Assembly: GCF_040518285.1 (NCBI RefSeq)
Contig: NZ_CP155449.1
Span: forward strand, 434,001-498,000
Origin: Knoellia sp. S7-12
GTDB taxonomy: Bacteria > Actinomycetota > Actinomycetes > Actinomycetales > Dermatophilaceae
Direction of reading: 5' to 3'
DNA: 64,000 nt
How positions within the stretch are numbered: position 1 is the stretch's first letter; each line of letters starts with the position of its first letter. The notes under the pieces are model-generated. The model ran no database searches, was not told the origin of the DNA, and saw nothing but the letters and a program-made list of their open reading frames with translations. This document shows, in pieces, positions 17,568 to 26,045 of this stretch. A program made the translations under genes and the position numbers.

Positions 17568-18437
17568 TCAGGTGGAAGGAGAGGACGCGACAGCGGCCAG
17601 CGGGATGTCCCGCTCGTCGGCCCACTGCTGCCACTCGTCGGCGGTGCGGCCGGCAAAGACCTCCGCCAGCCGCTCGCGGCTGAGGTCGTCGGGGTCGATC
17701 TCGAGAGCAGCGAGCAGCCTTGCAGCGAAGTGGGGTTCGAGCGCGGCGAGCGCGACGTGACCCTCTGACGCGGCATACACGTCATAGACCGGGAGGCCGC
17801 CGCCGAGCAAGCCGCCGGGCACGGTCAGGCCGTGCGCGACCGGGCGTGCCATCGCGTGGGCGAGGTCGGACAACGCGACTTCACGGCGGCATCCACGCCC
17901 AGTGCGGGCGCGTGAGACGAGAGCCGCCGCAGCCTCGGCCGCCGCGCGCTCGGCGCCGGCCAGGTCGACAACTGTGGTGGCCGGCATACGCCCGTCTCTC
18001 ACGAGACCGGACCCCGCCTGGTAGGTGAGGTCGTGGCCCGCCACCTCGGCACCGCCGCCGGGGTGGCCGACGATGTCGACCTGACAGACCTGCGTATGCC
18101 GTCCGCTCACCGAGGCGTGGTCAAGTCCCAACCGTGCCAGGGCCGAGGGCCGGGAGCTGGTGAGGAAGACATCGGTCTCGGCGAGCAACGCGTCCAATCG
18201 GGCGCGGCCCTCGTCGCTCTTGAGGTCGACGCGCTCGATGGTCTGGCCCTCGTGCAGCTCGTCGAAGTAGGCCGCGGCGTAGTGCTCCAGCGGGTCACCC
18301 GAGGGGGGCAGGACGGTGGTGACCGTCGCCCCCTGCGAGGCCAGCCGCGCAACGGCGGCCGGCCCCGGCAGGTTGATGGCGATCGAGAGGACGCGCACGC
18401 CGCTGAGTGGTCCAGCGACTCCGACCGAGTCGCTCAT
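17568..18437 (-). CDS. CaiB/BaiF family CoA-transferase or racemase
   Basis: 289 residues, shorter than typical class III members. The N-terminal half is clear: LSGVRVLSIAINLPGPAAVARL, and AGHDLTYQAGSG carries the Asp typical of the alpha-methylacyl-CoA racemase branch. It may racemise 2-methylacyl-CoA or transfer CoA for branched substrates. Its start shares a base with the upstream FadB-like stop (TGATG). The C-terminal region is compressed relative to the family, so activity is less certain. Confidence 0.85.
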   Translation of the reverse strand: MSDSVGVAGPLSGVRVLSIAINLPGPAAVARLASQGATVTTVLPPSGDPLEHYAAAYFDELHEGQTIERVDLKSDEGRARLDALLAETDVFLTSSRPSALARLGLDHASVSGRHTQVCQVDIVGHPGGGAEVAGHDLTYQAGSGLVRDGRMPATTVVDLAGAERAAAEAAAALVSRARTGRGCRREVALSDLAHAMARPVAHGLTVPGGLLGGGLPVYDVYAASEGHVALAALEPHFAARLLAALEIDPDDLSRERLAEVFAGRTADEWQQWADERDIPLAAVASSPST

Positions 18438-20641
18438 CAGTTCGCAGGCACCAGGGCGGCTGTGTCGTCTGAATTGTCCACGAGCGAACCGGACGCGGCG
18501 CGCTCGGTGAGCCACGGCGACGGGCGGAACCGGTCACCGTAGGTGTCGGCGAGCTCGTTGGCGCGAGCGACGAATCCGGCGAGGTCGCCTTCGTAGTTCG
18601 TCATGAAGGTCGCCGGACCACCCGTGTGCGGCGGGAAGCCGATGCCGAAGATGCCGCCGATGTTGGCCGACGGCGCGTCCGTGAGGACTCCGCTCTCGAA
18701 GCAGGCGGCGGTCTCGAGCGCCATCCGGAAGAGGTAGCGGTCCTGCAGGTCGCGCATCGGGATCTCGGTGTTCTTGGACCAGCGTTCGCGCAGCTCGGGC
18801 CAGAGCACCTTGGGCGCACCCTCGGGGTAGTCGTAGAGACCAGAACCGGCGGCCCGACCCTTGCGGCCGAGCGCGACGAGGGTGTCGATGACCTCTTCGC
18901 CGGGGTTGGTCGCGATGTCGACGCCCTCCGCCGTGGCAGCCTTGCGGGCCTCGCCGCGGATGTGCTGGGTCAAGGTGAGCGAGACCTCGTCGAGCATTGC
19001 GAGCGGCGGTGCGGGGAAGCCGGCAGCCGTCGCGGCGCGCTCGATGGTCTGCGGGTCCACGCCCTCGGCGACGAGCTGGGCGCCCTCGTCGATGAGCGTG
19101 CCGAAGACCCGGCTCGTATAGAAACCGCGGCCGTCGCCGACGACGATCGGGATCTTGCGAATCTGCTGGACCAGGTCGATGGCGCGCGCGGTCGCTTCGT
19201 CGGAGGTGTGCTCACCGCGGATGATCTCGACGAGCTTCATCTTGTCGACCGGGCTGAAGAAGTGCAGGCCGATGAAGTCCGCGGGGCGCGTGGCGAAGCC
19301 CTGCAGGCCGGTGATGGGCAGCGTCGAGGTGTTGGAGCACAGGAGGGTGTGGGGTCCGACAACGGCCTCCACCTCGGCGAACACCTTCTCCTTGAGGTCG
19401 TGGTCCTCGAAGACCGCCTCGATGACGGCGTCGACATCGGCCAGGTCGGCGGCGTCGGCGGTCGGCGTGATCCGGGCGAGTGCAGCGTCGCGGTCCTCTT
19501 GCGACAGCCGACCCTTGGCGACCTTGGCGTCGAGCAGCTTGGCGTTGTAGGCCTTGCCCTTCTCGGCGCCCTCGATGCTCACGTCCTTGAGGACGACCTC
19601 GATGCCGGAGGTGGCGCAGGCGTGGGCGATGCCCGCGCCCATCATGCCGGCGCCGAGGATGCCGACCTTGCCGACCCTGGAGCGCTCGATGCCTGCGGGG
19701 CGCAAGGCACCCGAGTTGATGGACTGGAGGTCGAAGAAGAACGCCTGGATCATCGCGGTGGACTCGCGCCCGGCCGTGAGCTCGGTGAAGTAGCGCGACT
19801 CGATGCGGCTGGCGGTGTCGAAGTCGACCTGGGCGCCCTCGACGGCCGCCGACATGATCGAGCGCGGCGACGCGATCGGGCTGCCCTTGAGCTGCTTGCG
19901 CAGGTTGGCCGGGAACGCCGGGAGGTTGGCGGCGAACGACGGGTTGCTCGGGGTGCCGCCGGGGATCTTGAACCCCTTGACGTCCCATGGCTTCGTGGCC
20001 GCGGACCCGTCGCTGGCGTGGTCGCGGATCCAGGTCTTGGCGGCCGGGACGAGCTCCTCGCGGGTGGCGACGAGGTCGTCGATGACGCCCTTGGCGCGCG
20101 CGTCGGAGGGGGTGCGCTGCTGGCCCTGGAGCAGCCAGCCCATGAGGGCCTCACTGATGCCGAGCATGCGCACGAGGCGGGTGACGCCACCGCCGCCGGG
20201 CAGCAGGCCGAGGGTGACCTCGGGCAGGCCAAGCTTGACCTTGTCGTCGTCGACGGCGATGCGGTGGTGGCAGGCCAACGCGATCTCGAGGCCGCCACCG
20301 AGGGCAGCGCCATTGATCGCGGCGACGACCGGCTTGCCGAGCTGCTCGAGGCGACGCAGCTGGCCCTTGATCTCCTCGACCTCGGCGAAGACGTCGCCCG
20401 CGGTCTCGGGGGTGGCCTTCTGCAGGTCGGCGAGGTTGCCGCCAGCAAAGAAGGTCTTCTTGGCCGACGTCAGGACGACACCAGTGATGTCGTCGCGCTC
20501 GGCTTCGAGCCGGTCGATCGTTGCGCTCATCGCGGTCTTGTATGCCGCGTTCATCGTGTTGGCGCCCGCGTTCGGGTCGTCCATCGTCAGGGTGACGATG
20601 CCTTCGTCGTCGCGCTCATAACGGATCATGTTCTCGCTCAT
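18437..20641 (-). CDS. fadB: Bifunctional enoyl-CoA hydratase/3-hydroxyacyl-CoA dehydrogenase
   Basis: 734 residues in FadB/FadJ order. The N-terminal crotonase domain has FFAGGNLADL, INGAALGGGLEIALACH (oxyanion hole) and LGLPEVTLGLLPGGGGVTRL. The NAD-binding domain has VGILGAGMMGAGIAHACA, and the catalytic His-bearing segment is FIGLHFFSPVDKMKLVEII. The C-terminal 3HCDH repeats follow. It carries out the middle two steps of beta-oxidation. The thiolase gene lies 47 nt upstream in the same operon. Confidence 0.96.
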   Translation of the reverse strand: MSENMIRYERDDEGIVTLTMDDPNAGANTMNAAYKTAMSATIDRLEAERDDITGVVLTSAKKTFFAGGNLADLQKATPETAGDVFAEVEEIKGQLRRLEQLGKPVVAAINGAALGGGLEIALACHHRIAVDDDKVKLGLPEVTLGLLPGGGGVTRLVRMLGISEALMGWLLQGQQRTPSDARAKGVIDDLVATREELVPAAKTWIRDHASDGSAATKPWDVKGFKIPGGTPSNPSFAANLPAFPANLRKQLKGSPIASPRSIMSAAVEGAQVDFDTASRIESRYFTELTAGRESTAMIQAFFFDLQSINSGALRPAGIERSRVGKVGILGAGMMGAGIAHACATSGIEVVLKDVSIEGAEKGKAYNAKLLDAKVAKGRLSQEDRDAALARITPTADAADLADVDAVIEAVFEDHDLKEKVFAEVEAVVGPHTLLCSNTSTLPITGLQGFATRPADFIGLHFFSPVDKMKLVEIIRGEHTSDEATARAIDLVQQIRKIPIVVGDGRGFYTSRVFGTLIDEGAQLVAEGVDPQTIERAATAAGFPAPPLAMLDEVSLTLTQHIRGEARKAATAEGVDIATNPGEEVIDTLVALGRKGRAAGSGLYDYPEGAPKVLWPELRERWSKNTEIPMRDLQDRYLFRMALETAACFESGVLTDAPSANIGGIFGIGFPPHTGGPATFMTNYEGDLAGFVARANELADTYGDRFRPSPWLTERAASGSLVDNSDDTAALVPAN

Positions 20642-20688
20642 GGCTTTTCGGGTTCCTTGTCGTGAGTCAGATGCAGTGCGGGACGCGA

Positions 20689-21909
<1,221 letters not shown>

Positions 21910-21979
21910 GGACCGGCTCCTTCTGAGGTGTTCACAGCTGCGGGCTGTCAGTTTCTCCTCGAACGATACGCAGCGATTG

Positions 21980-22009
21980 AACACTTGTGCAATGGCCGGT
22001 GCGAGTGTT
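21980..22009. promoter_or_regulatory. Possible TetR operator in the thiolase/TetR gap
   Basis: AACACT (21980-21985) and AGTGTT (22004-22009) form a short inverted repeat in the 152-bp divergent region. The arms are short and far apart, so this is only a candidate. Confidence 0.25.
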
Positions 22010-22061
22010 GACTGTCACCCACGTTCGAGCGACCAGATCAGCGGCCAAGGGAGGAGGAGTG

Positions 22062-22649
22062 ATGAGGGAGAGCCCTTCGCGGACCACGACGGATTCGCGC
22101 GACCGCATCCGTGCGACGGCCTTGCGCCTCTTCGCCGCCCAGGGTGCCGCGGCCACGAGCCTGCGTGAGGTGGCGCGCGAGGTGGGCGTTGCTCCGGGGC
22201 TTGTCGTCCACCACTTCGGGGGCAAGGACGGTCTGCGCGCGGCGGTCGACGAGTGCGTTGTCGACCTGTTCCGTGAGGCGGTGGACTCGGTGCCGCTCGA
22301 GGGGCCGGCTGATGAAGTCATTGCTGCGCGTGACCGGGCGGCGGCGCAGATGTTCGAGGACAACCCTGAAGCAGTCGACTACCTGCGGCGAGCCGTCGTC
22401 ACGCCCGATCCGGGCGCGGAGGGGTTGGCCCGGATGCTCATGGAAGAGACCATCCGACGGACCCAGACGTTGCGCGATCACGGCATCGCCCGCAGTCGCA
22501 TCCCCCTCGAGGAGCAGGCCGTCGCTGTGCTCGTGCGCCAGCTGGGCACCCTGCTGCTCCAGCCGGCGCTCGAGCGGCTGTGGGCCATGGCCCAGGCACC
22601 GACGCCGGTACCCACCGTCAAGGTCAGCCTCCGGCGCGCCGAAGACTGA
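22062..22649 (+). CDS. TetR-family regulator, probably of beta-oxidation
   Basis: 195 residues. The N-terminal HTH includes DRIRATALRLFAAQGAAATS and VAPGLVVHHFGGKDGLRAAV. A GGGAGGAGGAG site precedes ATG 22062. Divergent from the thiolase-fadB operon, so it likely represses it and responds to an acyl-CoA, as known for FadR-like TetR proteins. That assignment is from context. Confidence 0.88.
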   Translation: MRESPSRTTTDSRDRIRATALRLFAAQGAAATSLREVAREVGVAPGLVVHHFGGKDGLRAAVDECVVDLFREAVDSVPLEGPADEVIAARDRAAAQMFEDNPEAVDYLRRAVVTPDPGAEGLARMLMEETIRRTQTLRDHGIARSRIPLEEQAVAVLVRQLGTLLLQPALERLWAMAQAPTPVPTVKVSLRRAED

Positions 22650-22899
22650 CCTGACCACCAGGGACGCGCCGGCCGCGCTCCCGGCTGGCTCCTTCGGCCG
22701 AAAACCATAAATGCCCTCGCGCCAAGTGATACAAATGTTAACTACAGATACGTGGCGCAGCTGAGGTTCGCCCGTGGGCAGGATCCCACGCAAGCACCCG
22801 GCCACGCGAGCACGTTGGAGCTCTCAGTGCCCGGCCCACGGTCACCAGGTGCTCGGTGCGTGATGCCCGTCGCTGCAACTGAACGGAAGGCTGTGCACA

Positions 22900-23592
22900 A
22901 TGACGCCCCTGAAGGCAACGGACTTGGGCGAGCGCGTCCGCATCGTCATCGCCGATGACCACGACCTCTATCGGCGTGGGCTGCAGGACGCTCTCCAGCG
23001 CGAGCCCGGCCTCGAGATCGTCGCCGAGGCTGCGTCCTGCGACGAGGCCGTGGAGGAGTGCATCGAGTTCGGACCCGAGGTCGTGCTCCTTGGCCACCGC
23101 ACGCCCGGCAACTCGGCAATCGAGGCGTGCGCAGCGATCACGCAGGCGTCGCCGCGCACCAAGATCCTCATTCTCACGGCCTCTGACGATGAGGCCGTCC
23201 TCTTCGCGGCCTACCAAGCAGGCGCGACCGGCTACCTGCTCAAGGACATGCCGACCGAGCAGATCATCGAGTCGATCCGTCTTGCCCACGGCGGTCAGTC
23301 GATGATCCCCCCGCGCATGACCAGCCTGCTCCTCGCAGAGTTCACGCGCCTGGGCCACAGCCGCCGACCCAGGAACGAGGCAGCGGGATCGCGTCTCACG
23401 CACCGTGAGCGCCAGGTGCTCCAGCAGGTGTCGCGCGGCAAGGTCAACAGGGAGATCGCGGCGCACATGTTCATCAGCGAGAACACGGTCAAAATCCACG
23501 TGCGCGCCATGATGACCAAGCTCCAGGTCAACTCCAGGGTGGAGGCGGCTCTCTTCGCCGTACGACACGGCCTCGTTGAGGCCGACACCTGA
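22900..23592 (+). CDS. NarL/LuxR-type regulator with atypical receiver (copy 1)
   Basis: 230 residues with a receiver plus LuxR HTH. The acidic pair is present (VIADDHDLYRRG, Asp19/20) and so are the Thr and Lys (ILTAS; YLLKDMP), but the phosphoacceptor position in EVVLLGHRTPG is Gly65 instead of Asp. The HTH is intact: LTHRERQVLQQVSRGKVNRE and FISENTVKIHVRAMMTKLQV. No kinase gene is adjacent. It is probably an orphan regulator controlled by expression, a ligand or dimerisation. A paralogue follows at 23933. Confidence 0.9.
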   Translation: MTPLKATDLGERVRIVIADDHDLYRRGLQDALQREPGLEIVAEAASCDEAVEECIEFGPEVVLLGHRTPGNSAIEACAAITQASPRTKILILTASDDEAVLFAAYQAGATGYLLKDMPTEQIIESIRLAHGGQSMIPPRMTSLLLAEFTRLGHSRRPRNEAAGSRLTHRERQVLQQVSRGKVNREIAAHMFISENTVKIHVRAMMTKLQVNSRVEAALFAVRHGLVEADT

Positions 23593-23932
23593 TCGAGCCA
23601 AGGTCGGCGGCGGCAGGCCAGCGCCGTCCGCTCGAGGTGCCTGAGTCCGTGGTGGAGTTGAAACTTCTTGCCCTGCGCCCCAATCCGCGGTGAGAAGGTC
23701 TCCGAACTAGAAGTGTGAATTGCCCAACGTCGGGAATCGCCCCCGCCATCGCCGCCGCGCTTGCAGCCCCGCCCCGTCGTCAGGCGCCCGCCGCGTGGGG
23801 CTCGCTCTGATGGCCGACGCGGTCGTCACGTCAGACTCCCTGCGTCGAGCCGCCGCGGGCGTCGAGCCTGTTTCCTGGGCCGGGGCCCCAGGCCCGCGGC
23901 GGGTGACGCATCTGGGCGAGAAGAGAGCGCAG
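23593..23932 (+). other. 340-bp gap between the two receiver paralogues
   Basis: The copy 2 frame stays open across part of this gap, but the encoded Arg/Pro/Ala-rich stretch has no counterpart in copy 1 and is probably untranslated. I see no hairpin terminator, so co-transcription with copy 1 is possible. Confidence 0.4.
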
Positions 23933-24622
23933 ATGGCGCAGCTGCCACCGAGGGAGACGGACCCTCGCGAGCGGATCCGCATCGTGGTCGCTGACGCCAA
24001 CGATCTCTATCGGCAGGGCATGAAGGTCGTCATCGACCTCGAACCTGACTTCGAGATCGTCGCCGAGGCTGCATCCGCCCACGAAGCGGTGGAGACGTGC
24101 CTCAGGCTCAGGCCTGACGTCGTGCTCCTCGGCCAACGCATGCCCGGCACCGTCGGTATGGGAGCCTGCGAGACGATCTCGAAGGGGGCGCCGGACACCA
24201 AGGTCCTGGTCCTCGCCGCCGACGATGACGACGACCTGTATGCGGCACTGCAGGCCGGCGCCACCGGCTTCCTGTTCAAGGGCGCCCCCGCCCAGCAGAT
24301 CGTCGAGTCCGTCCATCTGGCGCACGGCGGTCAGTCGGTGATCCCGGCCCACATGGCCAGCCTGCTCCATGCCGAGCTTGCGGGCCTGAGAGAGAGGGCA
24401 CGCGTCGAGACACCGTCCGGACTGCTCACCGAACGTGAGCTCGAAGTCCTGCGGCTCATGGCAGTTGGCAGGGCCAACAAGGCCATTGCCTCCCGGCTCT
24501 TCATCAGTGAGAACACGGTCAAGCGCCATGTGCGCACCCTGACGAACAAGCTGCAGGTCAACTCCCGGGTCGAGGTCGCGCTGTTCGCCCTGCAGCACGG
24601 GCTCGTCGAGGAGGAGGACTGA
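23933..24622 (+). CDS. NarL/LuxR-type regulator with degenerate receiver (copy 2)
   Basis: 229 residues from ATG 23933, matching copy 1 in length and preceded by GAAGAGAG; longer in-frame starts exist (23720, 23810). The receiver has lost more than copy 1: the acidic pair is VADAND (Asp-Ala), the phosphoacceptor is Gly67 (DVVLLGQRMPG), and the switch Thr is Ala (VLVLAADD). Lys116 remains. The HTH is intact (LTERELEVLRLMAVGRANKA, FISENTVKRHVRTLTNKLQV). It is a tandem duplicate of copy 1, probably phosphorylation-independent. Confidence 0.88.
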   Translation: MAQLPPRETDPRERIRIVVADANDLYRQGMKVVIDLEPDFEIVAEAASAHEAVETCLRLRPDVVLLGQRMPGTVGMGACETISKGAPDTKVLVLAADDDDDLYAALQAGATGFLFKGAPAQQIVESVHLAHGGQSVIPAHMASLLHAELAGLRERARVETPSGLLTERELEVLRLMAVGRANKAIASRLFISENTVKRHVRTLTNKLQVNSRVEVALFALQHGLVEEED

Positions 24623-24632
24623 CCCTTCGTGG

Positions 24633-25865
24633 TCAGCGGCGGCACTCCAGGGTCTTGAGGTCGACGGCGTTCGCCATCGCCTCGTAGCCCGCGTCACCCG
24701 GATGCAGGTGGTCGCCGCTGTCATAGGCCGCCAACATCCGGGTCGGCTGCTTCGGGTCACGAACCACAGCGTCGAAGTCCACGACGGCGTCGAACTCCCC
24801 ACTCGTGCGAATCCACTCGTTGACGTCCTCGCGGATCGCCTCCTTCGGGGCTGACCAGCGGCTGCCTCCCTCCCACGGAGTGATCGTGCCACCGACGATG
24901 CAGACCCCGCGCGCGTGGGCCCGACCGATGAGCTGCTTGTAGGCCTGGATGAGGTCAGCGGGCTTTGTCGCGAGGTCCCAGCGCAGGTCATTGACGCCTT
25001 CCATGACAACGACGGTGCTCACGTCCGGCTGGGCGAGAACGTCGCGGTCAAAGCGCGCCTGTGCACTGACACCCGGCCCATCGGCAAGGACACGGTTGCC
25101 AGAAATCCCCGCGTTCATCACGCCGAACTGCTGCGGCTTCGGCCCGGACAGGGCGCGGCGGGCGAGGACGTTGGGCCACCGTCGGTTCGCGCTGGTGCTC
25201 GACTTGTCACCGTCGGTGATCGAGTCGCCGAACGCGACGACCGTGTCGACCTGCTGCGGTGCCTCGACGACGGCGGACTCGACCCACGCATAGCTCGTTG
25301 TCGGCGTCGTGAAGGCGCTGCCGGCCTCGTCCGAGCCGTGATCGCCCGCGCCCGAGATGTAGTTGGTCTGGTGGGCGAGCTTGTGACCGCTGACCGTTCC
25401 GGCGTCACCGACGACGTGGACGCTCACGGCGAGCGTCGTCTGTGCGGGGACGTCTCCGGGGACCGGGTCGCTGAGCACCTCGGCCCCCACCGGGATCGTC
25501 ACCGACGTGCTGTCACCGAAGGTCAACCGGCGGTTGCTCCCCGCGACCACTGCAGCGCCCTCGCCGGCACGACCGACCCACACCGAGTCAAACGTCACCG
25601 GCACGGAACCGAACGCGTTCGAGAGCGAGATCCGCAGGTTCGCACCACCGACGCTCGTGTGGACGAGGTTGCGCACGGTCTGGTCGGTCAGGGCCAGCGT
25701 CGTCGTGTCGACCGCCGTTCCCCACGTCCCGACCTGGTCCGTGCGAACGTCTGGGGCCGCGGTGGCCGAGGGTGCTGACGCCGGGACGAACGCCAGGGCG
25801 GCCGTGGCCGCGATGGCGGCAGCAGCAACGGCGAGGGGCGTGCGACGAGTTCGGGAGGCAGTCAT
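24633..25865 (-). CDS. Secreted SGNH/GDSL-type hydrolase
   Basis: 410 residues with a signal peptide (RTPLAVAAAAIAATAALAF, cleavage near ATA-AP). A roughly 140-residue beta-rich N-terminal domain precedes the SGNH domain: block I FGDSITDGDKSS (nucleophile Ser), block III EGVNDLRWDL and block V DHLHPGDAGYEAMA (Asp/His). It probably hydrolyses esters of polysaccharides or lipids outside the cell. Convergent with copy 2, only 10 nt apart. Confidence 0.9.
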   Translation of the reverse strand: MTASRTRRTPLAVAAAAIAATAALAFVPASAPSATAAPDVRTDQVGTWGTAVDTTTLALTDQTVRNLVHTSVGGANLRISLSNAFGSVPVTFDSVWVGRAGEGAAVVAGSNRRLTFGDSTSVTIPVGAEVLSDPVPGDVPAQTTLAVSVHVVGDAGTVSGHKLAHQTNYISGAGDHGSDEAGSAFTTPTTSYAWVESAVVEAPQQVDTVVAFGDSITDGDKSSTSANRRWPNVLARRALSGPKPQQFGVMNAGISGNRVLADGPGVSAQARFDRDVLAQPDVSTVVVMEGVNDLRWDLATKPADLIQAYKQLIGRAHARGVCIVGGTITPWEGGSRWSAPKEAIREDVNEWIRTSGEFDAVVDFDAVVRDPKQPTRMLAAYDSGDHLHPGDAGYEAMANAVDLKTLECRR

Positions 25866-25994
25866 GCCCTTCAGTCAATCCTTTGCGTATGCCGTCGCGC
25901 CACCGCAGCGGCCGTCTCACCCAAACGTGTCCGCACCGTTCATCGCGACGTCACCACCCGGCATACCCGCTGCTTGGAAAGGCTCGGACGCGAG

Positions 25995-26028
25995 GAGGCG
26001 CCGCTCCCCGCAAGGGAAGCGGCGCCTC
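25995..26028 (-). terminator. Hairpin terminator of the M36 protease gene
   Basis: GAGGCGCCGCT and AGCGGCGCCTC arms with an extended CCC/GGG base lie just 3' of the protease stop. Nearly the same hairpin occurs after pckG at 29244-29277. Confidence 0.75.
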
Positions 26029-26045
26029 GTCAGCGATGCAGCACC

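Noticed and set aside
19212..20665. Long antisense ORFs across the FadB-like gene, up to 679 codons
   Set aside because: High-G+C coding DNA leaves the opposite strand open. The sequence is low-complexity, and the FadB frame is unmistakable.
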